Under the pieces are notes generated by a model, which made no database searches, had not been told where the DNA came from, and saw only the letters and a program-made list of their open reading frames with translations. A stretch of 64,000 bases of DNA from CBDHEY01 sp965262305 (GTDB lineage: Bacteria; Pseudomonadota; Gammaproteobacteria; Pseudomonadales; Cellvibrionaceae), in assembly GCA_965262305.1 (NCBI GenBank), contig CBDHEY010000002.1, forward strand, positions 186,001-250,000, written 5' to 3'. A program made the translations under genes and the position numbers. Positions 26,573 through 35,048 of this stretch are shown here, piece after piece. Positions within the stretch are counted from its first letter, which is position 1, and every line of letters starts with the position of its first letter.

Positions 26573-27176
26573 CCAAAAGAGACAAAAAGGTTTGACCCTT
26601 GTTGAAGTGGCCGTAGCGGTGGCCATTATGGCCGTGATCTATGTACTGTCTAATCAAGCTATTAGCGTCGCTACTGGAGCGTTTGAAGTCAGTGAGCGAG
26701 CGGGAAAACGAATTGAGAAAATTGATCGTGCTTGGTTTTTTATTAAACAGGATTTACGTAATTTTTTAGCGCATAGTGTGCGCCAACCATTTGGTGGTGA
26801 TGTGCCGCCTTTAGTAATAGAGTTTGGCCAGCCTGTATGGCTAGCGTTGTTGCGATCAGGAAATCCTAATCCGTTATCGCTACCTCGAACTGAAATGCAA
26901 CGAGTGGCTTATAAGTTTGAAGATGAAATTATCACTCGATACACCTGGCAAGACCCATCACAGGTCGATTTTGAATTAGCTCGAGAACAAAGAATTCTCG
27001 ATGGTGTTGAGAATATTGAAATTAAGGTTTTACCCCCAACTGCAAAATCTATAGATGGTCCATGGGTTGATAAATGGACTGATTTGGTTTCAGTGCCTCT
27101 TGCTGTTGAAGTTGTAATGACTTTACAGGATAGAGGTGAAATGAGGCGTGTATTTACGTTGACCAATGCGAAATAA
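26565..27176 (+). CDS. gspJ: Minor pseudopilin GspJ
   Basis: Pseudopilus tip protein partnering GspI and GspK. The leader site is QKGLTLVEVAVAVAIMAVIY, with Leu rather than Phe at +1 after the Gly cleavage residue but Glu+5 kept. The globular domain has DRAWFFIKQDLRNFLAHSVRQPFGG and later LLDGVENIEIKVLPP-like text typical of GspJ. It is 203 residues long. It overlaps gspI by eight and gspK by eleven bases. Confidence 0.93.
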   Translation: MNSQKRQKGLTLVEVAVAVAIMAVIYVLSNQAISVATGAFEVSERAGKRIEKIDRAWFFIKQDLRNFLAHSVRQPFGGDVPPLVIEFGQPVWLALLRSGNPNPLSLPRTEMQRVAYKFEDEIITRYTWQDPSQVDFELAREQRILDGVENIEIKVLPPTAKSIDGPWVDKWTDLVSVPLAVEVVMTLQDRGEMRRVFTLTNAK

Positions 27177-28341
27177 CATTTCAGTAAAAAAACAAGATGG
27201 CATCGCTTTAGTCATGGCGATAATGATTGTTGCACTTGTCGTCACAATTGCTGTTGAAATGAGTTGGCGCTTTGATCTTTCAATCGCGCGTACATCCAAT
27301 CGATGGCAATCTGTTCAGGCAGAAAATTATATTGATGGCGTTGAGTCTTTGGCGAAATTTGCACTGAAGGAAGATCTTGATTCAGACAAAGAAGATGAAG
27401 ATATTTTTGATGATTTAACAGAGCCTTGGGCTGATGGATTACCTCCCGTACCAACGGATCATGGAATGATCATGGGGAAAATTGAGGATGCTCAAGGTCG
27501 TTTTAATTTAAATCTACTAGAAGGTAATAGTTGGAAGGGAACTGGAGTACCGCACGAGGATTACTCTGAACATCAACGTCGTTTTATTCGGTTCCTACAA
27601 ACGCTAAATATTTCTGAAGAAGAAGATCCAGAAGAGTCGCCACTTTACTTAAGTGAATATGAAGCCATTGGCATTATGCAGGCGATTATGGATTGGATGG
27701 ATTCCGATGAAGAATTCGATTCAGTGACCGGCTATGGGGGTGCGGAAGCTGATGAGTATTTGCAATTTGACCCGCCTATTACAATAGCTAATCGCTCTTT
27801 TATTAGTGTGAGTGAATTGAGAGTCATTAGGGGCGTTACCCCCATACTCTATGAAAAGATATTACCTTTTGTGGTGGTATTAAATCCGGTTGAAGGCAGC
27901 GCGGGGTCCAGTGATGCCGGTGGAGAAGACGGCGGCGCTGCTAGTGAAGACGTAATAGGTTTGAATGTAAATACTATGCCGTTAGAGTTGGTTCGTTCTT
28001 TAAATGACATTGAGATTCTTCAACCACTTTCATTAGATGCTGGTGAGCGTGTTTACAATGATACTCGCGGCGGTTTAAAGACTATCGAAGATTTTTTTAG
28101 TACCGGCTCCGTTAGTAGCCAGTGGCCCGACCGCTATAACGGCAAACAAGGAGACCCCTTTGAAAGCCCTAAAACGGCTAGACACTTTGATCCTGTTGGA
28201 CTCCAGTTTACCAGTGATTTTTTTATTGTTTCGGCCATTACAGAAGTAGGCAATGAAGTTTATAGAGGTAAGAGTTTAATTTATCGCGATCGCAATACAG
28301 GCGAGGCGGAAACCTTAAGAAAGACATCAACAAATTTTTAA
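27166..28341 (+). CDS. gspK: Minor pseudopilin GspK
   Basis: Large tip pseudopilin. It has the leader KKQDGIALVMAIMIVALVV, with the processing Gly but no Glu at +5, which is normal for GspK. The 391-residue protein has the inserted helical domain (EAIGIMQAIMDWMDSDEEFD), LNVNTMPLELVRSLN and SDFFIVSAITEVGN near the C-terminus. Completeness of G-H-I-J-K indicates a functional pseudopilus. Confidence 0.93.
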   Translation: MRNNISVKKQDGIALVMAIMIVALVVTIAVEMSWRFDLSIARTSNRWQSVQAENYIDGVESLAKFALKEDLDSDKEDEDIFDDLTEPWADGLPPVPTDHGMIMGKIEDAQGRFNLNLLEGNSWKGTGVPHEDYSEHQRRFIRFLQTLNISEEEDPEESPLYLSEYEAIGIMQAIMDWMDSDEEFDSVTGYGGAEADEYLQFDPPITIANRSFISVSELRVIRGVTPILYEKILPFVVVLNPVEGSAGSSDAGGEDGGAASEDVIGLNVNTMPLELVRSLNDIEILQPLSLDAGERVYNDTRGGLKTIEDFFSTGSVSSQWPDRYNGKQGDPFESPKTARHFDPVGLQFTSDFFIVSAITEVGNEVYRGKSLIYRDRNTGEAETLRKTSTNF

Positions 28342-28368
28342 TCGAGCAAGCATTGAAAGAGAATAACT

Positions 28369-29595
28369 GTGGCTGAGAAAGTTTATGCACGACCAATAGA
28401 AAACGGCCTATGGCAATGGCGAGTTGCTAGCGGCGCTGGTGGTTGGCAGACGGAAGAATATTTTACTGGGGATAATGAAGCGCTTCGCACCGGATTACCT
28501 AGTGATTCCACGCCAGTTCATTTAATACTGCCGGGTGCTGAGGTTGTGGCTTGTGATGTTGATGTAAGTGGCATTGAAAAAAAACATCTTTCTAAAATGC
28601 TGCCATTTGAGTTGGAAGACAGAATCATCGATCCAGTTGAAGATGTCCATATGGCGCATAGCGAGATTTCTGATGGTAAGGTTTCTGTTCACTATTTACG
28701 ATCTGATAAGTTTTCTAAGTACTTAGAACCTCTCACAAGCACTGGCTGTGAAGTTTCAAATAGTTATCCTGATTATTCGCTGTTAAAAGTCGAAGCAGAT
28801 ACGATTAACGTGTTATTTGATGGGCTTGCAGTCTACGTAACTGTCGGGGAACAAACTAGCTTTACAACTGATCCGCAAATGGCTCCTATTCTGTTCGAGC
28901 GCTTACAGTTTGACCTAGATACTATCACAAGATTGAATCTTACAGCCGAGACACAAGATCAGTTGGAAGAAGTGAATGGTTGGGTACCTGAATTATGGGA
29001 AGAGGACTTAGAAATTTTTCTTAATGAGGGAAGTTTTTGGGGTTCGATTGATCCGTCGGGCGGAGTAGGGAGACTTAATCTAAGGCGTGGAAGCTTTTCT
29101 CGTCAATTGCCGTTTGAACGCTGGTTTAATATTTGGCTTTATCCTTTGGCTGCACTGGGTATCGCTTTCTTAATTTCAGTGATTGTGATGTTTGGCCAAT
29201 ACTACGTGGCTAAAGGCGACGCTAAGTCTATTCGTAAAAACATCCAAGATGTTTATTTGGACGCAGTGCCAAATGGTAAGCGGGGCGATGAAGAAGGACG
29301 ATTAAAAGCATTGTTGCAATCAGGGGGCAAGAAGTCTTCTGAGCCTACGAATATGATGCTACTTTTAAGCGGAACTGCAGAAATTATTTCACAGATGGAT
29401 AGTGTGAAAATGATTAACTTTCGTTACAACGGTGACCAGCGAGAACTTCAAGTTAATATAGAAGTGGATGACCTTAGCGAACTTAATAAATTTAGAGAAA
29501 AGCTTGATGCTGCGGGTTTGAAAGCAGATTCACCACGCTCAAATGCACAGGGCGAAATTTATCAAGCACGTATGAAAATTACGGAGAAGATTTAA
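28369..29595 (+). CDS. gspL: Type II secretion protein GspL
   Basis: Bitopic inner-membrane protein that couples GspE to the platform. Residues 1-245 form the actin-like cytoplasmic domain (VHLILPGAEVVACDVDV, KHLSKMLPFELEDRII). One membrane helix lies at about 254-280, followed by a periplasmic ferredoxin-like domain (about 310-405). It starts at GTG 28369. Its stop overlaps the gspM start as TAATG, so the partners are coupled. Confidence 0.92.
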   Translation: MAEKVYARPIENGLWQWRVASGAGGWQTEEYFTGDNEALRTGLPSDSTPVHLILPGAEVVACDVDVSGIEKKHLSKMLPFELEDRIIDPVEDVHMAHSEISDGKVSVHYLRSDKFSKYLEPLTSTGCEVSNSYPDYSLLKVEADTINVLFDGLAVYVTVGEQTSFTTDPQMAPILFERLQFDLDTITRLNLTAETQDQLEEVNGWVPELWEEDLEIFLNEGSFWGSIDPSGGVGRLNLRRGSFSRQLPFERWFNIWLYPLAALGIAFLISVIVMFGQYYVAKGDAKSIRKNIQDVYLDAVPNGKRGDEEGRLKALLQSGGKKSSEPTNMMLLLSGTAEIISQMDSVKMINFRYNGDQRELQVNIEVDDLSELNKFREKLDAAGLKADSPRSNAQGEIYQARMKITEKI

Positions 29596-30074
29596 TGGAT
29601 AAAATAAAAGATTGGTGGGATCAAGCATCCTCTCGAGATCAACTTTATATTGTGGTATGTGGTTTGGCATTAGTGTTATACATTTTGTTTATCGGGGTAT
29701 ATCGTCCTGTAAAAGGAATGCGTGATGCGCAATTAGAGCAAAATAAATCTGCGTTAGCTTCCCTTGAGCGAGTAAAGGAAATGGCGGCACAGGTAAAAGA
29801 AAAAGATAGTAGTGGCGATAAAAATCGTCAGGGCCCATCGCTTGATCGATCTGTACAAGTGAGCCTATCTAAAAATGGGTTGCGAGCTAGTTCTGTCGAT
29901 GCCAATGGCAATAATGGATTAAGAATTCGAGTTGAAGATGCACCTTTTGATAATATGCTTGCTTGGTTATATGACCTTGAAATCACCCAAGGTTTGAGAA
30001 TGAAAGATATTTCTGTTGCTGCTGGTTCTTCCGTGGGCACTGTGTCTGTCAACTTGAGGTTACTTAAGGACTAG
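29595..30074 (+). CDS. gspM: Type II secretion protein GspM
   Basis: Inner-membrane partner that stabilises GspL. It is 159 residues long, with a short cytoplasmic start (KIKDWWDQASSRDQLYIVV), a single membrane helix at about 18-38, a coiled-coil and a small periplasmic domain ending SVAAGSSVGTVSVNLRL. Fold and position, rather than strong motifs, identify it. Confidence 0.91.
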   Translation: MDKIKDWWDQASSRDQLYIVVCGLALVLYILFIGVYRPVKGMRDAQLEQNKSALASLERVKEMAAQVKEKDSSGDKNRQGPSLDRSVQVSLSKNGLRASSVDANGNNGLRIRVEDAPFDNMLAWLYDLEITQGLRMKDISVAAGSSVGTVSVNLRLLKD

Positions 30075-30081
30075 AGGAATT

Positions 30082-30858
30082 ATGCAAAAGAGTTTTAAGG
30101 TAGCGTTACTCGTTGTTGGCGTTATTTATTTTTTATTTTTGGTGTTAGCACGTGTTCCAGCAACCTGGGTTGCTTACTTTGTTCACCAATCAGTTCCTAA
30201 TTTGTGGTTGACAGGGGTGACCGGAACCGCGTGGAATGGCCTTGCGCGAGGCGCTCAAATTGATATTCAAAATGAGCCTGTACCAATGGGAACATTCCGC
30301 TGGCAGGTTAGTCCATGGTCTCTACTGCTGTTAAGCCCTTGTATAAAGTTTGAATCACAATTTGCAAATCAGCCTTTTGATGGTGAAGTTTGCCAAAGCA
30401 TTACAGGTGCTGTGCGTATTTCGAACCTGTCAATGGATGCTCCGCTTGTTTATTTTGAAGAGCTGTTACCAATGAAAGCATCTGGGCAAGCTTCACTACA
30501 GATAGCGAGTGCAAGTTTTAGCAATATCAATTTTCAAAATATGCGTGTCAACAATTTTGATGGTCGATTGAGTGTGCTAAATACAAGGATAAGTCCAGAG
30601 AATAAAACGTGGATGACTCTTGGTAGTTACGCCGCCGTAATGAAAGAAGGTGAAGATGGGAGTTTGGCTGCTCAAGTGTTAGACCTTGATGCCCCTTTTG
30701 GTGTAGATCTCATTGTTAGTTATAAATTTGGAGACGAAACCTTTAATGCGAATGGTACTATCGAAGTAAACGAAACAGCTCCACAGCAAGCAGTTGATGC
30801 AATTCAGATTGTGGGGGAAGAGCGTGAAGATGATGTTTACTTTATCCAGTGGCCCTAG
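30082..30858 (+). CDS. gspN: Type II secretion protein GspN
   Basis: Accessory inner-membrane protein of the type II system, present in a subset of Gsp operons and of unclear role. It has 258 residues with one N-terminal membrane helix (about 6-28), then WLTGVTGTAWNGLARGAQI and FRWQVSPWSLLLLSP, both characteristic of GspN. The remainder is a beta-rich periplasmic domain. It is seven bases after gspM and is the last gsp gene; the prepilin peptidase gene gspO is not in this window. Confidence 0.92.
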   Translation: MQKSFKVALLVVGVIYFLFLVLARVPATWVAYFVHQSVPNLWLTGVTGTAWNGLARGAQIDIQNEPVPMGTFRWQVSPWSLLLLSPCIKFESQFANQPFDGEVCQSITGAVRISNLSMDAPLVYFEELLPMKASGQASLQIASASFSNINFQNMRVNNFDGRLSVLNTRISPENKTWMTLGSYAAVMKEGEDGSLAAQVLDLDAPFGVDLIVSYKFGDETFNANGTIEVNETAPQQAVDAIQIVGEEREDDVYFIQWP

Positions 30859-30900
30859 AGATTTCCATACCATTTGATATGTTAAGGTATATTTTGACTC

Positions 30901-31911
30901 ATGCAATGTCATACTATTTGGCAACTCGTTTGTTACTTTTTTTTCGCTGTCTATAGCTTAAGCTTTTCCAAAGTTGTTTATGCAAGTTGGCATTACGAAA
31001 ATTCTCAGGCGATGGGAACTGAAATAAATGTTATTCTTTGGCATGAAGATGCAGACAAAGCACGTTTCGCAATCAACGCAGTTTTCGCAGAAATGCGCCG
31101 TGTTGATACAACACTTTCCCCTTACATTGAATCGAGCGACCTATCTTATATAAATCAAAACGCTTTTTCATCTCCACAAAAACTTACACCTGAATTTTCA
31201 TTTTTACTCGATAAGTCTCTCTACTTTAGTAAGATTACGAAAGGCGCGTTTGATATTACTTTTGCCTCAGTCGGTTGGTATTACGATTATCGTGAGAAAA
31301 AAAGACCTGAAGATCAACAAATCAAGCAACTCTTACCTGCAGTAAATTACAAACTTCTCGAATTTGATAAGCTTAATTCTTTGCTTGGTTTTGGGCATAA
31401 AAATCTGCGCATAGATCTTGGCGGAATAGCTAAGGGGCACGCTGTTGATCGCGCTATCAGCATTTTACAAAAAAATCATATAAAACATGCTAGTGTAAGC
31501 GCTGGTGGAGATAGCAAAATAATCGGTAATCGAGACGGTCGGCCATGGGTAGTCGGGATAAAAAACCCCCGCTTTCAAGGTGACGACAAAAATTCGGTGA
31601 TTCGTCTTCCTTTAATAGATACCGCTATATCCACTTCTGGTGACTATGAGCGATTTTTTATTGATCAAAATTCGGGTGAAAGGATTCACCATATCATCAA
31701 TCCTAAAACGGGAAAATCTGCCAAAGGTATCGTAAGTGTCACAGTCTTGGGTCCAAGAGGAGTGGATACTGATGCTCTTTCAACATCAGTTTTTGTGCTC
31801 GGTGTCGAGAAAGGTTTGAATCTTATAAATACAATTCCAGGGTTCGATGCGATAATCATAGACAGTCGTGGAAAGGTGCACTACAGCGAAGAGCTGATGC
31901 CGGCAAATTAA
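30901..31911 (+). CDS. apbE: FAD:protein FMN transferase ApbE
   Basis: Periplasmic Mg-dependent enzyme that links FMN from FAD to threonine in target proteins (for example NqrB/NqrC, RnfG). The 336-residue protein shows MGTEINVILW, TTLSPYIESSDLSYIN, GAFDITFASVGWYYD, RIDLGGIAKGHAVDRA, SAGGDSKIIGN and HHIINPKTGKSAKG, covering the family's substrate and metal sites. It has a signal peptide (ending near VYA) but no lipobox cysteine, unlike many ApbE lipoproteins. It lies 42 bases after gspN, so it may share the gsp transcript, though no flavinylated target is nearby. Confidence 0.93.
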   Translation: MQCHTIWQLVCYFFFAVYSLSFSKVVYASWHYENSQAMGTEINVILWHEDADKARFAINAVFAEMRRVDTTLSPYIESSDLSYINQNAFSSPQKLTPEFSFLLDKSLYFSKITKGAFDITFASVGWYYDYREKKRPEDQQIKQLLPAVNYKLLEFDKLNSLLGFGHKNLRIDLGGIAKGHAVDRAISILQKNHIKHASVSAGGDSKIIGNRDGRPWVVGIKNPRFQGDDKNSVIRLPLIDTAISTSGDYERFFIDQNSGERIHHIINPKTGKSAKGIVSVTVLGPRGVDTDALSTSVFVLGVEKGLNLINTIPGFDAIIIDSRGKVHYSEELMPAN

Positions 31912-32006
31912 TTTCACATATTTCGACTTTTATGGCATAGAACCTGAAAGATTGGACTAACTTTATAATTACTTGAATTTGAATTATTAGACAATGAGAT
32001 AAGTGC

Positions 32007-32038
32007 CACTGAACCAACCAAAAACTTGTGGTTCAGTG
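32007..32038 (+). other. Ten-pair hairpin between apbE and the TPR/Exb cluster
   Basis: CACTGAACCA (32007-32016) pairs perfectly with TGGTTCAGTG (32029-32038) over a 12-base loop. No T-run follows, so it is not a classical terminator. It lies about 95 bases ahead of the first gene of the next cluster and may be an operator, leader structure or weak terminator. Confidence 0.55.
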
Positions 32039-32133
32039 CACAAAATTTCATTTCTATTAGATAGACTTGTTTAAACTGAATTGCTATAAGCTCTAACCAA
32101 TCATTTAGGTTAACTTGTTAATGGAGAGTGACG

Positions 32134-33114
32134 TTGATTGATAGTAAGTGTCAAATTTTGGCAGTATTTAGCCAAGCTTTAGGACATACCTTATCCATGC
32201 TTTTACTGTTTTTGGCATTTGGTTCTTCTGTTGTTTTTGCTCAAAATGAAAATGAAGCGCCAGAAGAGATACCTGTTTTTAACGAGAATCTCGCGGCGGC
32301 GATAGAGGACGAGACAACGGATCCTCCAGAAGAGAGTCTATCGGAAACAAACTTGAGCGAAAGTAGTGAAGTAAACGTCGATGATATAGAGCAAATAGAA
32401 CAGGATGTTTTTGATGAGGAAGAAACAAATGAGAATCTAGGTGCTGTAAATCTGGTTGATACGGATTCTGCGACAATATTGGATGAAACTTCCGCAGTTC
32501 AAGAAGAAATGGAAATTGCTACTGAGACGCTCGATGAAGAAACACAGATAGAGCAACCGCCACTTCCTGCTAAAACGGATGACTTTCCAGATGCAGAGCA
32601 GCAGCCACTGCCAGTCGTTGAAATCGATGAAGATTCAGAAATAGAAACGTCGGATGGTGATAATGCGGCTCCTTTAAGTAAAGACATTGAAGACTTAAAA
32701 CAAGCAGCACTGGAGTTAAACAGAGACCTACTAATTTTAGAAGAAGAATTATTATTTCCAGCAAGCACGCAAGTGGTTCTTTTTCTTTCTATGGATGTAG
32801 GTAACTTTTTTAAACTTGATTCTGTAAAAGTTTCCATAAATGACAAAGTCGTCGCTACACACCTATACACGAACCGTCAAAATCACGCGTTAATTAAAGG
32901 TGGTATCCAACGTTTATATATGGGTAACCTTAAAAATGGTGAACACGAAGTAACGGCAATTTTTACAGGCCTGGGTCCGGATAATCGCGAATATAAGCGT
33001 GGTGCTACCACGATTATTGATAAGGAAGACGACCTTAAAATGCTAGAGCTAATGATTCGTGACTCTGAAAAAAATATGCAGCCTGATTTTAAATTTAAAG
33101 AATGGGAATTGTGA
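32134..33114 (+). CDS. Exported acidic protein, first gene of Glt/Exb-like cluster
   Basis: About 326 residues of unknown function. A signal peptide ends near SVVFAQN. Residues about 35-180 are a very acidic, low-complexity stretch (runs of E, D, T and S with little hydrophobic content), probably disordered in the periplasm. Residues about 185-326 form a compact conserved-looking domain (DLKQAALELNRDLLILEEELLFP, VVLFLSMDVGNFFKLDSVKV, GGIQRLYMGNLKNGEHEVTA, RDSEKNMQPDFKFKEW) with beta-sandwich character. TTG 32134 is preferred because GGAG lies seven bases ahead; GTG 32128 would be too close to it. Its end overlaps the next gene. Position suggests a periplasmic component of the envelope machine downstream, which is inference. 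Confidence 0.72.
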   Translation: MIDSKCQILAVFSQALGHTLSMLLLFLAFGSSVVFAQNENEAPEEIPVFNENLAAAIEDETTDPPEESLSETNLSESSEVNVDDIEQIEQDVFDEEETNENLGAVNLVDTDSATILDETSAVQEEMEIATETLDEETQIEQPPLPAKTDDFPDAEQQPLPVVEIDEDSEIETSDGDNAAPLSKDIEDLKQAALELNRDLLILEEELLFPASTQVVLFLSMDVGNFFKLDSVKVSINDKVVATHLYTNRQNHALIKGGIQRLYMGNLKNGEHEVTAIFTGLGPDNREYKRGATTIIDKEDDLKMLELMIRDSEKNMQPDFKFKEWEL

Positions 33115-35048
33115 ATCTAAGACTTGTTGTTTTAAGCCTCGTTGCAATTCTACCCTTAGGATCAGCTTTCGCGAAAAAACCACTTTCGTCAGTTGCTGAC
33201 TTAAGATACGGCGTAGCACTGTTTCATTACTATCAGGGTGAGTACATAAACGCCTTGACAGAGTTGCTTGTGGCGAAGGAAAAAGGAGGTATTAAAGGTC
33301 ACGGTGATAATCCAGAAATCATGGAAGGTGGATTTTCTCTTGCTTATGGTATGGAGCGTCATGCCAGTGATATTTTCGAACGTTTACTTGAAGAAAACCG
33401 CCCTGTAAATGTTCGAGACTCAGCGTGGTTTTACCTTTCGAAACTGCGTTACTTGCGTGAAGATTGGCCAGCTTCTCAAGATGCATTAGATCGCGTTAGT
33501 AAGTCACCAGATAAAAGCATTCGAGCGGATGTGTTTGCTCAGAAAGTGAACTTAGCCATTAAGCGGGAGAATTTAGATCTAGCCGCGCGTCTATTAAAAA
33601 AAGATCGAGCGAGAGGTGGATGGGCTCCCTATTTGTATTTTAATTTAGGCTCTGCTTACGCTCGCAATCAACAATATGAAAACGCCATTGACCAGTTTAA
33701 TCGTCTTAGATTGCGCAAAGATCTAGCTGATGAGCACAAAGCGTTGTTCGACCAAGCTATGACCGCGGCTGGTTACTCGAGCATTTTTTCTGATAAATAT
33801 CCTGCTGCTATTTCTTATTTTTCAAAGGTTAGATTAACAAGTGCTCTCTCAAATAACGCGCTTTTGGGATATGGTTGGGCGGCTGCAGAAATGGGAGATT
33901 ATCGGGAAGCTTTGAAGCCTTGGGTTCATCTCAGCAGCCAAACACTTATTGATGAAAATAGTCTAGAAGCCTTAGTTGCTGTCCCCTATGCCTATGAACA
34001 GCTCGGTGCAGAAGGTCAAGCTCTTAATGCCTACAAAGGTGCTGAAGAAAAGTTTAATGAAGAAATTGCTCGGTTAGATGAAGTGATTGAAACCATGCAA
34101 GGCGACACTATGTTGCAAGCACTTCAGATCGAAGGAAGTAGAGGGCTTGATTGGTTAAAGTATGCGGAAAATAATGAACTGGCACCGCGTCTCAGTTATT
34201 TAGCCGATCTTTTTGCCAAAGAAGCGTTTCAGGGTTTTGTTCAAGAGTTACGAGATCTCATTGCGATTAAAAATAACCTTCTTGAATGGCAGGAAAAACT
34301 CGGCTTTTATGAACAAATCATTTTTCAGCGGCAAGATTATAGAAACAATAAAGAAGAAGTTTTAGCCGCCGGCAATATGGAAAATGAAATCGGAAGGATA
34401 AAGCGTAAGAGGGACTTTATAGCTGCTGAATTAGAACGTATTCGAAGTGAAAAAGATTTTTTCGCTATTGCTGATGAAGAAAAGTCTGAATTTATAGATC
34501 GATTATCCAGAGCAAAGCAAAACATTGAATTGTTAAGAGATACCGATCCTTTTATTGATGAATCTGAAGAAATGGTGCGCTGGTATCATGGCATTTTGAT
34601 GTGGCAATCTGCAGAGGAATTTGCCGATCGTACATGGAAAACAGAAAAAGCACTCGCGCAATTAGATCGAGCGCTAAATACAACCCGGGGCAATTATGAT
34701 CTTGTCGAAAATATTATTAAAGATGCCCCCGATTTAGACCCTAAAAAACAACTTGTAAAAACCTATCAAGATTTGATTGAAATTCAATTGGCTGAGGTGG
34801 ACTTGGCAATTGACACGGCTAAATTTGATCTAAGTAGTGATATTGTCTCTGTTCTTAAATCACAAAAACAACGTGTTAATCAATATTTAGGACAATCTCG
34901 TTTATCGATTGCTAGGTTGTATGATAAGGCTAATCCCGGCGTTTGGGGAGATGAACCTGAAGAGCCGCTAGAAAATACGGAATCTGATGCAGGTGTCGAT
35001 TTAGAGGAAAACGTTGAGACAAACTCATCTGGAGATGCAGCTCCATGA
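33102..35048 (+). CDS. Exported TPR protein (GltD/AgnA-like position)
   Basis: A 648-residue exported protein with a signal peptide ending SAFA-KK. Residues about 30-330 carry tetratricopeptide-like helical pairs (YGVALFHYYQGEYINALTELL, YFNLGSAYARNQQYENAIDQFNRL, LLGYGWAAAEMGDYREAL). Residues about 340-520 are long charged helices with coiled-coil potential. The C-terminal 40 residues are acidic. Such proteins scaffold periplasmic complexes. It overlaps the genes on both sides (13 bases upstream, ATGA downstream), so production of all three is coupled. Resemblance to the Glt periplasmic TPR components of Myxococcus is by architecture and context, not by detected motif. Confidence 0.78.
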   Translation: MGIVNLRLVVLSLVAILPLGSAFAKKPLSSVADLRYGVALFHYYQGEYINALTELLVAKEKGGIKGHGDNPEIMEGGFSLAYGMERHASDIFERLLEENRPVNVRDSAWFYLSKLRYLREDWPASQDALDRVSKSPDKSIRADVFAQKVNLAIKRENLDLAARLLKKDRARGGWAPYLYFNLGSAYARNQQYENAIDQFNRLRLRKDLADEHKALFDQAMTAAGYSSIFSDKYPAAISYFSKVRLTSALSNNALLGYGWAAAEMGDYREALKPWVHLSSQTLIDENSLEALVAVPYAYEQLGAEGQALNAYKGAEEKFNEEIARLDEVIETMQGDTMLQALQIEGSRGLDWLKYAENNELAPRLSYLADLFAKEAFQGFVQELRDLIAIKNNLLEWQEKLGFYEQIIFQRQDYRNNKEEVLAAGNMENEIGRIKRKRDFIAAELERIRSEKDFFAIADEEKSEFIDRLSRAKQNIELLRDTDPFIDESEEMVRWYHGILMWQSAEEFADRTWKTEKALAQLDRALNTTRGNYDLVENIIKDAPDLDPKKQLVKTYQDLIEIQLAEVDLAIDTAKFDLSSDIVSVLKSQKQRVNQYLGQSRLSIARLYDKANPGVWGDEPEEPLENTESDAGVDLEENVETNSSGDAAP

